Source of the DNA: Pseudoxanthomonas sp. z9
Lineage (GTDB): Bacteria; Pseudomonadota; Gammaproteobacteria; Xanthomonadales; Xanthomonadaceae
Assembly (NCBI RefSeq): GCF_006542425.1
Contig: NZ_VFID01000007.1
Location: 124,001 to 188,000, forward strand
Length of the DNA: 64,000 bases
Direction of reading: 5' to 3'
Every line of letters starts with the position of its first letter. Within the stretch, counting starts at the first letter, position 1. Made by a program: the position numbers and the translations under genes. The notes under the pieces were generated by a model. The model made no database searches. It was not told where the DNA came from and saw only the letters and a program-made list of their open reading frames with translations. Below, piece after piece: positions 36,138 through 47,030 of the stretch.

Positions 36138-37142
36138 TCAGCCTTCCCACTTGCCGAGCGCGGCCAGGCCGTTGTCCTTGGCGCGGGCATAGACCGTGGA
36201 CTGGGCCTTGGCGAAATTGCCCTTCAGGTCCTCGGACCACAGTTTCAGCGCGGCCTGCTGCATGGCGCGGCCATAGGAGAACGACAGCGGCCACGGCAGC
36301 GAACCGAGGCGGTTCATCGCGTCCAGGTGCGCGGTGGCGTCCTCGTCGCTCTGGCCACCGGACAGGAACACGATGCCCGGCAGGATCGCCGGCACGGTGC
36401 TCTTCAGGCACATCACGGTGGATTCGGCCACTTCCTCGACGTCGGCCTGGTCCGGGCAGTCCTTGCCGGGCACGACCATCGAGGCCTTCAGGATGGTGCC
36501 TTCCAGCAGCACGTTGTGCTCATACAGGGCGGCGAACAGCGAACGCAGCACCGCTTCGGTCACTTCGTAACAGGTCTGGATGTCGTGCTCGCCATCCATC
36601 AGCACTTCCGGCTCCACCATCGGCACCAGTCCGGCTTCCTGGCACAGCGCGGCATAGCGGGCCAGCGCGTGCGCGTTCGCTTCGATGCAGGTGCCGGTCG
36701 GGATGTCCTCGCCGATGTTGATCACCGCGCGCCACTTGGCGAAGCGGGCGCCCAGCGCGTAGTACTCCTTCAGGCGATCACGCAGGCCGTCCAGGCCCTC
36801 GGTCACCACTTCGCCGGGGCAACCGGCCAGCGGGTGGGTGCCCTTGTCGACCTTGATGCCCGGGATGATGCCGTGCTGGGCCATGTACTTGGCGAACGGC
36901 ACGCCGTCCTTGGTGGACTGGCGAATGGTCTCGTCGTACAGGATGGCGCCGGAAATGTAGTCGCTCAGCTTGGGCGTGGTGAGCAGCAGTTCGCGATAGG
37001 CGCGGCGGTTTTCCTCGGTGTTCTCGATGCCCACCCCGGCGAAGCGCTTGGCGATGGTGCTGGTGGATTCGTCGATCGCGATGATGCCCTTGCCCGCGGC
37101 CACCATGGCCTGGGCGGTTTCGGCAAGCTGTTCGATGCTCAT
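36138..37142 (-). CDS. fba: Class I fructose-bisphosphate aldolase
   Basis: A 334-residue Schiff-base aldolase that cleaves fructose 1,6-bisphosphate to triose phosphates and works in reverse in gluconeogenesis. Visible are GKGIIAIDEST (18-27), KVDKG (98-101), AKWRAVINIGEDIP (136-148) and the Schiff-base lysine in GTILKASMVVPG (Lys219), with FLSGGQSDEDA binding phosphate. This is the eukaryote-like class I type rather than the zinc-dependent class II. ATG 37142 was chosen over 37187 because homology begins at MSIEQLAETAQAMV. It is the last gene of the glycolytic cluster and ends at a terminator. Confidence 0.95.
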   Translation of the reverse strand: MSIEQLAETAQAMVAAGKGIIAIDESTSTIAKRFAGVGIENTEENRRAYRELLLTTPKLSDYISGAILYDETIRQSTKDGVPFAKYMAQHGIIPGIKVDKGTHPLAGCPGEVVTEGLDGLRDRLKEYYALGARFAKWRAVINIGEDIPTGTCIEANAHALARYAALCQEAGLVPMVEPEVLMDGEHDIQTCYEVTEAVLRSLFAALYEHNVLLEGTILKASMVVPGKDCPDQADVEEVAESTVMCLKSTVPAILPGIVFLSGGQSDEDATAHLDAMNRLGSLPWPLSFSYGRAMQQAALKLWSEDLKGNFAKAQSTVYARAKDNGLAALGKWEG

Positions 37143-37258
37143 GTGGGTCCTGGAGGAGCGGCGGGAAAGATACCAATTATAGCCCAATCACGGGAACAGC
37201 TTTGGGCCACCGGAATTTGCAAACGGTTACAAGCATGGCGTAACAACGGAGTGACGAT

Positions 37259-37791
37259 TCAGTCCGGAGCGGACTCCTCGGCTTCCAGTCGGCCATAACG
37301 CCAGCGGTGCACGAGTCGGGCCAGACCCGGGCCCTGAAGCAGGAAAACGCCGGCCAGCATCGCTTCGATCAACAGCGTCAGGATCCGTATCGCCAAGGGT
37401 TCGGTCGCGCCGTCCAGTTGCAAATAGCCAACGGTCGAACGCGACAGCATGACCCATTGGATCAACAGCGGCGCCACATTGCGCAGCACCTGGAACAGGA
37501 AATAGGCGCCGATGATCGAGAACGCCAGTCCCAGCCAGGTGCGCGCCTCGATCCGACTCTCGAACACGGGCTCCTGCGGCCGCGCCAGCGCCAGGCGCGC
37601 CAGCTTGTCGGCAAACAGCCAGGCCAGGCCCAGCATCAGTGCCGGCAGCAGAATCGCCGCCAGGCCTCGTATGTGCCATCGCGCATGGCAATCATCAGGC
37701 CGGGAATCATCAGCAGCAGGGACGCGGAGAACCACACCACGACGGCACGAATCGCGACGCACAGCAGCGTATAGGCATTGGTCCTGGTCAT
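37259..37791 (-). pseudogene. Frameshifted four-span membrane protein gene in the glycolytic cluster
   Basis: Two overlapping frames together make one sensible protein. The first runs from ATG 37791 (MTRTNAYTLLCVAIRAVVVWF ... AMRDGTYEAW) and then hits a stop after nonsense residues. The second continues with AAILLPALMLGLAWLFADKLA and ends at 37259 with RLEAEESAPD. The switch is near 37660, where a single missing G in a TGG(G)CGG run would restore EAW-AAILL. The joined product (~176 residues) would have about four membrane spans. No known domain was recognised. It is either a recent pseudogene or a sequencing error. Confidence 0.72.
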
Positions 37792-37848
37792 GAACTCCGC
37801 TTCCATTCTCCGGGCGGGAACGTGCAGCCTCGCCCGAAGGGAAGGCAA

Positions 37849-39315
37849 TTACAACTCGCCCAGGCCCTCGGCCTGACCCTGCATGCCGATCTGCAGCAGG
37901 CGCAGGGTGTTGGTGGCGCCGTGCTTTTCCATGTGGTCGCCGCTGGTGAAGATGATGCGGTCGCCTTCGGACAGCAGCGTGCGGTCGTACAGGCAGCGCA
38001 TCGCCTCGCGCGCGGCCTCGCGTGGCGCCAGGCCGCGGCTGTCGAACGCGATCGGGAACACGTCGCGCATCATCGCCATCCGCCGGCGCGCGCCATCGTG
38101 GCGCGAGAAGGCATAGACCGGCGCGCGCGCGCGGAACCGCGACAGGTAACGGGCGGTGCCGCCGGATTCGGTCATCGCGACGATCGCGCGCACGCCGATG
38201 TGCTCGGTCAGGAACATCGCCGCCATCGCGATGGCCTGGTCGGCGCGCGCCAGATCGCGTGGCGCCTTCTCGAAATCGGTATCGGTCTCGAACTGCTTTT
38301 CCGCACCCAGGCAGATGCGCGCCATCGCCTCGACCGCCTTGACCGGATAGCTGCCGGCCGCGGTTTCCGCCGACAGCATCACCGCGTCGGTGCCGTCGAT
38401 GACCGCGTTGGCCACGTCCAGTACTTCGGCCCGGGTGGGAATCGGGTTGTCCACCATCGACTGCAACATCTGGGTGGCGGTGATCACCACGCGATTGCGG
38501 GCCAGCGACTCGCGGATGATCTTCTTCTGCAGGCCGGGCAGCTCGGCGTCGCCGATCTCCACGCCCAGGTCGCCACGCGCGACCATCACCACATCGCTTG
38601 CCTCGACGATCTCGGCCAGGTTCTCGATCGCCTCGGTGCGCTCGATCTTGGACACCAGCGCGGCATCGCTGCCATGCTCGCGGGCGATGCGGCGCGCTTC
38701 GTTCATGTCTTCGGCGTTGCGGCAGAACGACACCGCGATGAAGTCGACGCCAATCTCGGCGACGATTGCAATCAGTTCCTTGTCGCGCTCGGTCAGCGCG
38801 CCCAGCGACAGGCCGCCGCCGAGCTTGTTCAGGCCCTTGCGATCGGACAGCACGCCGTCGTTGAGCACGGTGGTGATAATGCGCTCGCCTTCCACCTGCT
38901 CCACCCGCAGCTGCATCAGGCCGTCATCGAGCAGCAGGGTGTCGCCGTGGGTCACGTCTCCGGGCAGCCCCAGGTAACTCACGCCCACCTGCGAGACATC
39001 ACCGGCCGGCGCACCGGCATTGGCGACCAGATCGAAACGCGCGCCGGCCTTGAGCACGACCTTGCCTTCGGCGAAACGCTCGATGCGGATCTTCGGGCCC
39101 GGCAGGTCGGCGAGGATGCCGACTTCGGCACCCGCACGTTGCGCGGCGGCGCGAACCGCGGCGGCGCGCTTGGCCTGGCCGGAAGGATCCCCGTGGGAGA
39201 AATTCAGGCGGACCACGTTGACGCCGGCACGGAACAGCTCGTCAAGCACGCCCGGCGGGTCGGTGGCCGGTCCGAGGGTGGCGAGGATCTTGGTGCGGCG
39301 CTGGCGTTCGATCAT
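37849..39315 (-). CDS. pyk: Pyruvate kinase
   Basis: A 488-residue glycolytic enzyme converting phosphoenolpyruvate and ADP to pyruvate and ATP. It starts with RRTKILATLGPATDPPGVL and has VRLNFSHGD (substrate and K+ site), ADLPGPKIRIERF, the catalytic lysine region ALVSKIERTEAIENL, VMVARGDLGVEIG (Mg2+ ligands), ATQMLQSMVDNPIPTRAEVLDVANAVIDGTD and a C-terminal allosteric domain. The ATG at 39315 matches the family start. It belongs to the minus-strand gap-pgk-pyk-fba cluster. Confidence 0.97.
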   Translation of the reverse strand: MIERQRRTKILATLGPATDPPGVLDELFRAGVNVVRLNFSHGDPSGQAKRAAAVRAAAQRAGAEVGILADLPGPKIRIERFAEGKVVLKAGARFDLVANAGAPAGDVSQVGVSYLGLPGDVTHGDTLLLDDGLMQLRVEQVEGERIITTVLNDGVLSDRKGLNKLGGGLSLGALTERDKELIAIVAEIGVDFIAVSFCRNAEDMNEARRIAREHGSDAALVSKIERTEAIENLAEIVEASDVVMVARGDLGVEIGDAELPGLQKKIIRESLARNRVVITATQMLQSMVDNPIPTRAEVLDVANAVIDGTDAVMLSAETAAGSYPVKAVEAMARICLGAEKQFETDTDFEKAPRDLARADQAIAMAAMFLTEHIGVRAIVAMTESGGTARYLSRFRARAPVYAFSRHDGARRRMAMMRDVFPIAFDSRGLAPREAAREAMRCLYDRTLLSEGDRIIFTSGDHMEKHGATNTLRLLQIGMQGQAEGLGEL

Positions 39316-39437
39316 TGGTGCGTTTCCCTGAATTGGCGCAAACGCTACCACACCGCACGGGCACTGCAATGATCCACGCGGACGCATGGCATACCGCACG
39401 TCGGCAGGCGTGGCGCGGCCCTGTGCGGGATTCGCGG

Positions 39438-39460
39438 AAACCGCTGTTTTACAGCGGTTT
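39438..39460 (-). terminator. Hairpin between the pgk/HAD unit and pyk, weak terminator candidate
   Basis: The perfect stem AAACCGCTG / CAGCGGTTT with a five-base loop lies 111 bases after the HAD gene. No long U-run follows, so it could instead be a protein-binding palindrome or RNA processing site upstream of pyk. The rest of this 255-base gap shows nothing further. Confidence 0.45.
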
Positions 39461-39570
39461 CATGGACTCTACGCCGATGCCGATACTGGTATTTTTTTGG
39501 TCTCGTGAACACACCGGGATGCTGCGATCGCACCCTGGTTTGCGCGCCGGTCCGCGCGTGCCCGCGATAC

Positions 39571-40212
39571 TCAGGCCAGCAGCGTGCGCAGATCCGGTGG
39601 TCGCGTGGCGAGGTGATCGGCGCCGGCCTGGCGAAGTTCCTCCTCGCCGCCGAATCCCCACAGCACGCCGATATTACGCATGCCGTGATGGCGCGCGCCG
39701 TCGATGTCCATGTGGCGATCGCCGATCATCCGGCACTGTTCCGGTGCCAGCGACAGGCGGCGCATCGCCTCGGCAATCAGCTCCGGCTTGTGGCTGAGGC
39801 TGCCATCGATGGTGGAGCCGATGACATCCTCGAAGCGATGGCCGAACGGCAGGTGCGCGATGATCTTGCGCGCATGCGGTTCGTTCTTGGCGGTGACGAT
39901 TGCCAGGCGATGTCCCTGCGCGTGCAGCGCCTCCACCGTTTCGCCGATGCCCTCGTAGACTTCGTGCTCGGCCCAGCCGTGCGACTCGAAGCGGGTGCGA
40001 TAGTGTTCGACCGCCCGTTCCACCTGCCGCGGCTCCTTCAGCAACGGACCGAAACTGGTGCGCAGCGGCGGGCCGATCCAGCGCCGCAGTTCGGCGTCGG
40101 CCGGCACCGGATGCCGCAGTTGCTCCAGTGCATAGGCGACACAGCGGGTGATCCCGACGGCGGAATCAATCAAAGTACCGTCGAGATCGAAGAACAGGGT
40201 CTCGCGCGTCAC
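39571..40212 (-). CDS. HAD-superfamily phosphatase, phosphoglycolate phosphatase-like
   Basis: A 213-residue HAD subfamily IA hydrolase. Motif I is [11 protein letters not shown] (nucleophile Asp near residue 8), the cap domain is helical ([21 protein letters not shown]), motif II lies in AIVTAKN, motif III is the Lys of LSHKPELI, and motif IV is [16 protein letters not shown]. Gph, which removes 2-phosphoglycolate, is a likely relative, and a housekeeping phosphatase next to pgk would fit. It starts with GTG, overlapping the pgk stop by four bases (GTGA), so translation is coupled. Confidence 0.88.
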   Translation of the reverse strand: MTRETLFFDLDGTLIDSAVGITRCVAYALEQLRHPVPADAELRRWIGPPLRTSFGPLLKEPRQVERAVEHYRTRFESHGWAEHEVYEGIGETVEALHAQGHRLAIVTAKNEPHARKIIAHLPFGHRFEDVIGSTIDGSLSHKPELIAEAMRRLSLAPEQCRMIGDRHMDIDGARHHGMRNIGVLWGFGGEEELRQAGADHLATRPPDLRTLLA

Positions 40213-41384
40213 TGTCCGCGGGCCTCCAGCGCGGCCACCGCCGGCAGGGTCTTGCCCTCGAGGAATTCCAGGAACGCGCCGCCACCGGTGGAGATGTAGC
40301 TCACCTCGCCAGCGATGCCGTACTTGTCGACCGCGGCCAGGGTATCGCCACCGCCGGCAATCGAGAACGCCGGCGACTGCGCGATCGCGCGCGCCAGCGC
40401 CTCGGTGCCCTTGCCGAACGCATCGAATTCGAACACACCGACCGGGCCGTTCCACACCACCGTCCCGGCCGAACGGATCAGCTCGGCGTAGCGCTGCGCG
40501 GTCTGCGGGCCGATATCGAGGATCAGGTCATCGGCGGACACCGCATCGACCGCCTTCACCCCGGCCGGCGAATCGGCCTTGAATTCCTTCGCCACCACCA
40601 CGTCGGACGGCAGCGGGATGTCGGCGCCGCGCGCCTTGGCGTCGGCGTCGATTTTGCGCGCGGTGTCGAGCAGATCCGGCTCGTACAGCGACTTGCCGAC
40701 CGCATGACCGGCGGCGGCGATGAACGTGTTGGCGATGCCGCCACCGACGATCAGCTGATCCACCTTGCCGACCAGGTTGGACAGCAATTCCAGCTTGGTC
40801 GAGACCTTGCTGCCAGCCACGATCGCCAGCAGCGGCCGGGCCGGCTTGTCCAGCGCCTTGGCCAGCGCGTCCAGCTCGGCCATCAACAGCGGACCGCCGG
40901 CCGCCACGCCGGCGAAACGGATGACGCCATGGGTCGAGGCCTGCGCGCGGTGCGCGGTCCCGAACGCATCCATCACGAACACGTCGCACAGCGCGGCGTA
41001 CTTCTTCGACAGGGCCTCGTCGTCCTTGCCTTCGCCCGGGTTCATGCGGCAGTTTTCCAGCAGCACGATCCGGCCCGGCTTGACGTCCACGCCGTCCACC
41101 CAGTCGCGCACCAGCGGCACGTCCACGCCCAGCAGTTCCGACAGCCGCGCGGCCACCGGCGCGAGCGAATCGGCTTCACTCCACACGCCTTCCTTCGGCC
41201 GCCCCAGGTGCGAGGTGACCATCACCGCCGCGCCCTGCTCCAGCGCCCGCTTCAGCGTCGGCAGCGACGCGGTGATGCGCTGTTCGGAAGTGATCCGGCC
41301 ATCCTCGATCGGCACGTTGAGATCCTGTCGGATCAGCACGCGCTTGCCGGCGAGGTCGAGGTCGGTCATGCGGACGATGGACAT
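40209..41384 (-). CDS. pgk: Phosphoglycerate kinase
   Basis: A 391-residue cytoplasmic enzyme that transfers phosphate from 1,3-bisphosphoglycerate to ADP. The substrate domain has [18 protein letters not shown] and MVTSHLGRP; the nucleotide domain has [34 protein letters not shown] and GGGDTLAAV, ending with [19 protein letters not shown]. The ATG at 41384 is preceded by AAGGA at a good distance; the upstream in-frame ATG at 41390 directly abuts that site. It is the first gene of a unit with the HAD phosphatase. Confidence 0.97.
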   Translation of the reverse strand: MSIVRMTDLDLAGKRVLIRQDLNVPIEDGRITSEQRITASLPTLKRALEQGAAVMVTSHLGRPKEGVWSEADSLAPVAARLSELLGVDVPLVRDWVDGVDVKPGRIVLLENCRMNPGEGKDDEALSKKYAALCDVFVMDAFGTAHRAQASTHGVIRFAGVAAGGPLLMAELDALAKALDKPARPLLAIVAGSKVSTKLELLSNLVGKVDQLIVGGGIANTFIAAAGHAVGKSLYEPDLLDTARKIDADAKARGADIPLPSDVVVAKEFKADSPAGVKAVDAVSADDLILDIGPQTAQRYAELIRSAGTVVWNGPVGVFEFDAFGKGTEALARAIAQSPAFSIAGGGDTLAAVDKYGIAGEVSYISTGGGAFLEFLEGKTLPAVAALEARGQ

Positions 41385-41454
41385 GGGCATTCCTTCGGGG
41401 CGGGGAAAGACGCCTATTGTCCCGGCTGCGCGCGGGCGCGGCAAACCGTGGGCC

Positions 41455-42834
41455 TCAGTCCGCAGGCGGAGGCTTGCGCAACAGGCTGAAGGCGAATCCC
41501 GCCACCAACAGGGCGCCGGCCACCAGCAGCCCCCACAGCAGCCAGGCCTTCCAGTCGCGCTGAGCCGGCGCGGGCGTCAGCGCGGCGTCGCCGGCCAGCG
41601 CGCGCGCCTGGCCCAGCGTCGCCACCGCCGGTTGCCAGGCCGGGCCGCGCTGGCTCCGTAGCGCGGCGACTAGTTCCGCCAGCGGCGCATCCACGCGGCG
41701 GGTGCGCGCACTGCCGGCCGCGAGCGCGAACGGCGGTTCGCCCTGGCCCACGAACACCAGCGTCTCGGGCCGATAGCCCAGGCGCAGGCGGGGCGGCTCC
41801 GTCTGCGCGCCGCGCGCGCCGGTCAGGCGCCAGTGGCGATCCCGCCGCATACCGTCCAGCGGCTGCGGCGGCGAGGCATCGGTGCGGTCGCCCGACTGCA
41901 GCCGGTACGCCACCCACGGCGACGCCGCGGGACGCCAGGGCGACGCGGGATCGTCGCGCGATTCCAGGGTCCACGCGCGGGTGCTGTTGCCGGGCAGCAG
42001 CACGTCGGCGCGCTCCACCGGAAAGCGTCCGGGCAGGACGAATTCGTAGCGCACGGCACCATCGGGATCCTCCGTGCGCGTTCCCGCCAGTTCCTGCCAG
42101 GCCCAGTCGGGCTCGCGGGCCGCCGTCGCCAGTTCGACCTCGATCCGCTCCAGGCGCAGCGGCGAGCCTGCCACCAATGGTGCCAGCCGCAGGTAACGCG
42201 CTTTCGCCGGCGCCAGCTCGATGCGATCGCGCATGACCCGCTGGCCCTGGTTCTCCAGTTCGACCAGATGCCCTTCTTCCTGCACGGTCTGCCAGTCACG
42301 CAGGTTGTCGGATGCCATCACCCGGTAGGCGCGATCGAACGGCGCCTGTCCCGCGCCCCAATGTACCCGCAGCGCGACCGGCACGGCCTCCAGGCGACTG
42401 GCATCGATCAGGACGCCGCCGTCCTGCGCATCGGTGCCGCGCAGCTCGACCCGGCGCAGGCTGCCATCGGTGGCGATCTCGCTGATCGCGGCGATGTCGC
42501 GCGACGCAGCGCCACTCATCACCGGCAGGGGAAACCAGGGCAGCGCTTGCCAGTGGGCGGTGGCGGCCTGCGGACGCTCGGTTTCGAGCAGCGCCGTCGG
42601 CACCGCCTGGCCGCGCGCATCGAACACTTCCAGATCCTTCAGATCCGGCGACTGCACCTGCCGGTAGACGGCCGCATCCAGCGTCACCCGGTAGGCGCCC
42701 GCGTCGGATTGCGCGGCGTTCAACGGCCACTCGCGTGCATAGTCATCGCGGGATCCGGCCAGCGCCTGCGCGGCCACCAGCAAGGCCAGCAGGGCGAGCG
42801 CGGCCTTTGCCGCGCGCGATGTGATCGGGGTCAT
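41455..42834 (-). CDS. DUF3999 domain protein, exported and membrane-anchored
   Basis: A 459-residue protein with a signal peptide ([18 protein letters not shown]), a long periplasmic part rich in beta strands and a C-terminal membrane span ([22 protein letters not shown]) with a short tail. The sequence fits DUF3999, whose genes are regularly found directly after DUF2339 genes, as here with a four-base ATGA overlap. Function is unknown; discoidin-like carbohydrate-binding folds ([24 protein letters not shown]) are suggested within it. The pair may form a membrane complex involved in the envelope. Confidence 0.8.
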   Translation of the reverse strand: MTPITSRAAKAALALLALLVAAQALAGSRDDYAREWPLNAAQSDAGAYRVTLDAAVYRQVQSPDLKDLEVFDARGQAVPTALLETERPQAATAHWQALPWFPLPVMSGAASRDIAAISEIATDGSLRRVELRGTDAQDGGVLIDASRLEAVPVALRVHWGAGQAPFDRAYRVMASDNLRDWQTVQEEGHLVELENQGQRVMRDRIELAPAKARYLRLAPLVAGSPLRLERIEVELATAAREPDWAWQELAGTRTEDPDGAVRYEFVLPGRFPVERADVLLPGNSTRAWTLESRDDPASPWRPAASPWVAYRLQSGDRTDASPPQPLDGMRRDRHWRLTGARGAQTEPPRLRLGYRPETLVFVGQGEPPFALAAGSARTRRVDAPLAELVAALRSQRGPAWQPAVATLGQARALAGDAALTPAPAQRDWKAWLLWGLLVAGALLVAGFAFSLLRKPPPAD

Positions 42835-45569
42835 GCGTGTTCTCCGTCATTCTCCGGGCCGGCCACGCGCGGCGGCGCGGGCGCGAGATAGCCGACCACC
42901 GTGCACAGCAGGCCATAGGCGATGAAGGAAGCGATGCCGAGCACATCGCCCAGATTGCCGCGATCCACCAGGATCAGTTTCACCAGCACCACACCCATCA
43001 ACACGGCGCCGGCCAGCCACAGGCCGCGCTGGCCGCGACGCGAGCCGGCGATCCAGCCGATCACGCCCAGCACGCTCCACACCACGGTCAGGCTGGTCTG
43101 GGCCAGGCCCGTGGAAATCAACCGATCGTTCCAGGCCACGCCACCCCAATGGTGCACGGCATGCAGCACGACCGAGGTGATCAGCGCGAAACCGAGCAGC
43201 GCGAGCGCCATCGGCCGCCACTGCCGCAGCAGCTCCGGCGCCTGCGGCGACCAGGCCCAGCATGCGAACAGGACGAAGACCGCCAGCTGTGCCAGTTCCA
43301 GCGGATTGAGCAGCGGCACCCACGGCAGCGGCGATGCCGCGCCGGCCAGCCACAGCGATCCGAGTCCACCGATGCCCAGCATTGCGAACAGCACCACCAG
43401 CAACGTGCCGCGATAACCGTCGAAGCGCGCGCCAAGCGGCGCGGCCAGCCACGGCCAGCGGAACAGGCCGAGCGCCGCGGCCACCAGCCACGGCAGTCCG
43501 ATGCCCAGCGCGCGCCAGCCCTCCGCCAGTTCGAAGCGTCCGCCAACCCATTCCAGCAGCATCGACAGCACCGAGGGCCATACCAGCAGCCACGCGAATT
43601 GCGCCCAGCCGGCCAGCGCGTGCTCGCTGGAACGCAGGCACAGCAGGCTGCGCACGCCCATGGCCGCGTACGCCAGCCAGGCCAGCGCGCCGTAACCGGC
43701 AAACGGTTGTCCGTGGGCCTGGGTCTGCGCCAGCGCCAGCGGCAGCGCCGCCGCGAGTGCCAGCAGGGTGGTCATCGCGAGTGCGGTCGCGGGACGACGG
43801 CGATGCACCTCGGCCGCGATCCAGCCAGTGAACGCGACCAGCACGAGCAGCGCATCGGCGCGCACGTCCCAGGCCACGAACCGGCCAATCTCGTTGATCG
43901 CCGTGCCCAGCCACCACGCCATGCCCCACAGATAGAACGCCAGCGCCGGCATCGGCCTGTCGTGCGCCCGCAGCACCCACGCGCTCGCCAGTCCGGCCAG
44001 CGCGATCAGCAGCGCGCCCATGAAGGCCGGATTGGCGACGGCGGTATCGGGGAGCACCGGGCTCAGGCCAAGCAGGAACGCGAACGCCGCCAGCAGTTGC
44101 AGCCCGGTACCGGTGATCAGCGGCAAACGGCGTTGCTGGTGCAGGCCGAGCCACACCAGCGCCGCGCCTTCCAGCGCGAACACGCTGGCGGTGGCATGCG
44201 CCGACAGCGCCAGCGGCACGGCAAGAGTGGCGAAACCGACCGCCAGCACCGCATACGACGGCGCCATCCGTTCGAAACCGCCGCGTCGGCGCAGCGCCGC
44301 TGCCAGCAGTGCGTACAGCGCCGCCAGTCCCAGCGCGTTGAACGCCAGCGGCAATCGTTCGCCCTGCAGCAATCCCGCCTGCAGCGAGAACGCGACCAGC
44401 GGCGTACCGAACACCAGACAACCCTCGACCAGCCCGCGCCGCCCTTCCGGCTGCCGGCGCGCGTACAGCAGCGGGATGATCAGGTAGAACGCGAAGAACA
44501 GCAGCAGGAACGGTTCGGTGGTTGCGAACTTGGCCGGCTGGTAGTCGAGCACGCCCCAGGCTGTACCGATGCCGAAAGTGAAGACGAAGCCCAGCAGGTT
44601 GAGGATGCGCCAGGGTTTCCACCAGGCGACGCCGAGAATCGCGGCGTTCAGTACCGCGTAGTACGAGAACAGCGCGACATGGTTGCCGCTGCCGGTGGAC
44701 AGCCAGATCGGCGCCAGGAACCCGGCGAGGATCGCGAACACGGCGAGCGCCTTGGCGTTCTGCAATACCGCCAGCGCGCCGGCGCCCGCGATCAGGATGA
44801 CGCTCAAGGCAAAAGCGGGCGTGGCTTCCAGCAACTCATAGCGCTTGAACGCGGCGAACACCGTCAGCAACAGGATGCCGATGGCGCCGCCCTGCAACGA
44901 AAGCGCGAAGCTGCGATTGCTTTCGCGCTTGCGCCAGGCGAACACCAGCGCCGCCAGCGATGCGGCGGCGATGCCGGCCAGGCGCAGTTCGATCGGCAGG
45001 CGCAGCCAGCCCTGATCGCTGGCGTACTTCAGCAACGCCGCCACGCCGGCGAACAGCACCAGCACGCCGATCTTCACCGGCACGTTGCCGACGGTGAACC
45101 AGCGCTTGACCGCCCGCAGCCCCAGGCTGATGAAATCCGGGCGCGGCGGTTCGGCGGGCGCGGAAGGCGCCTGTGGCGCACGCGCGGACGCGGCGGCGGG
45201 CACGGCCACCTCGGCCGGAGGCAGCGGCGGCGGCACCGGTGCGGTCGCGCGTGGCGCGGGCGGCTCCGGGCCGTGCGCAGGCGTGGTTGGACGCGTCAGC
45301 TCGGCGAGCGTGGGCGCCGACACGTCGCTTTGCAGCTCCGGCCGGACCCGCTCGGGAACCGGTGCGGTGGCGCGCGGCGCTGGTTCCGTCGCGGGCACGC
45401 CCGTGGCGGCTCCCGCTGCCGCGCTTCTCCGCAGCGCGTCCAGCTGCTGTTCCAGCACGGCGACCCGCCGTTTCAATCCGGCCACCGACACCAGCGCCAG
45501 AATCAGCAGCACCGGCACCGCCAGCACCGCCACGCCGATCAGGACCAACACTCCCGCCAAGTCATCCAT
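42831..45569 (-). CDS. DUF2339 multi-spanning membrane protein
   Basis: A 912-residue protein. TM1 (VLVLIGVAVLAVPVLLILAL) and a coiled coil (LKRRVAVLEQQLDALRR) are followed by a proline/alanine-rich linker (about 50-145), the conserved FTVGNVPVKIGVLVLFAGVAALLKYA stretch, then more than twenty hydrophobic spans to the C terminus. This architecture is diagnostic of DUF2339. It overlaps the DUF3999 gene by four bases. The biochemical role is unknown; many spans hint at a lipid- or glycan-handling function, which is inference only. It stands between gap and pgk. Confidence 0.85.
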   Translation of the reverse strand: MDDLAGVLVLIGVAVLAVPVLLILALVSVAGLKRRVAVLEQQLDALRRSAAAGAATGVPATEPAPRATAPVPERVRPELQSDVSAPTLAELTRPTTPAHGPEPPAPRATAPVPPPLPPAEVAVPAAASARAPQAPSAPAEPPRPDFISLGLRAVKRWFTVGNVPVKIGVLVLFAGVAALLKYASDQGWLRLPIELRLAGIAAASLAALVFAWRKRESNRSFALSLQGGAIGILLLTVFAAFKRYELLEATPAFALSVILIAGAGALAVLQNAKALAVFAILAGFLAPIWLSTGSGNHVALFSYYAVLNAAILGVAWWKPWRILNLLGFVFTFGIGTAWGVLDYQPAKFATTEPFLLLFFAFYLIIPLLYARRQPEGRRGLVEGCLVFGTPLVAFSLQAGLLQGERLPLAFNALGLAALYALLAAALRRRGGFERMAPSYAVLAVGFATLAVPLALSAHATASVFALEGAALVWLGLHQQRRLPLITGTGLQLLAAFAFLLGLSPVLPDTAVANPAFMGALLIALAGLASAWVLRAHDRPMPALAFYLWGMAWWLGTAINEIGRFVAWDVRADALLVLVAFTGWIAAEVHRRRPATALAMTTLLALAAALPLALAQTQAHGQPFAGYGALAWLAYAAMGVRSLLCLRSSEHALAGWAQFAWLLVWPSVLSMLLEWVGGRFELAEGWRALGIGLPWLVAAALGLFRWPWLAAPLGARFDGYRGTLLVVLFAMLGIGGLGSLWLAGAASPLPWVPLLNPLELAQLAVFVLFACWAWSPQAPELLRQWRPMALALLGFALITSVVLHAVHHWGGVAWNDRLISTGLAQTSLTVVWSVLGVIGWIAGSRRGQRGLWLAGAVLMGVVLVKLILVDRGNLGDVLGIASFIAYGLLCTVVGYLAPAPPRVAGPENDGEHA

Positions 45570-45720
45570 TTCCTGTCCTCGTCAGGGATCCGGCGCGCCG
45601 AAAGTCGCGCCGCGGCCGGATTCGCGTCCGCAGCCTCCGGCAAAGCCCGGGGTATTGCAAGAAGCTGGCCTCGGGTCGCCTCCCGCTGGCCAGCCGGTAT
45701 AACACGACGATACCCATGAA

Positions 45721-45750
45721 CGCGGAAGGCGCCCGCAGGCGCCTTCGCGT
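45721..45750 (-). terminator. GC-rich hairpin after gap, weak terminator candidate
   Basis: GAAGGCGCC and GGCGCCTTC pair around a four-base loop, 31 bases after the gap stop on the minus strand. The stem is strong but no U-run follows. The remaining bases to the DUF2339 start hold nothing recognisable. Confidence 0.45.
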
Positions 45751-45780
45751 GTTGCTTCCGGAAAGTTCCGGTCAGCTCGG

Positions 45781-46932
<1,152 letters not shown>

Positions 46933-46942
46933 TCACGCGCCA

Positions 46943-46956
46943 TTGATCCGGATCAA
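46943..46956. promoter_or_regulatory. FNR/Anr-type operator before ompW
   Basis: TTGATCCGGATCAA is a perfect match to the FNR/Anr consensus TTGAT-N4-ATCAA, 75 bases before the ompW start codon. A TACATC -10 candidate lies at 46988. OmpW genes are FNR-responsive in E. coli. An oxygen-sensing FNR-family activator is therefore the likely regulator; the gap start codon is about 165 bases away on the other side. Confidence 0.75.
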
Positions 46957-47030
46957 GGCGACGCGCCGCGCGGGCGCGGACACTGGCTACATCGATTCAC
47001 CCACACGTCCCCTCGAGAAGAAGAAGTCCC

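Noticed and set aside
42837-45719. Plus-strand open frame (~960 codons) opposite DUF2339
   Set aside because: The Gln/Arg-rich translation is a mirror of the hydrophobic codons on the other strand.
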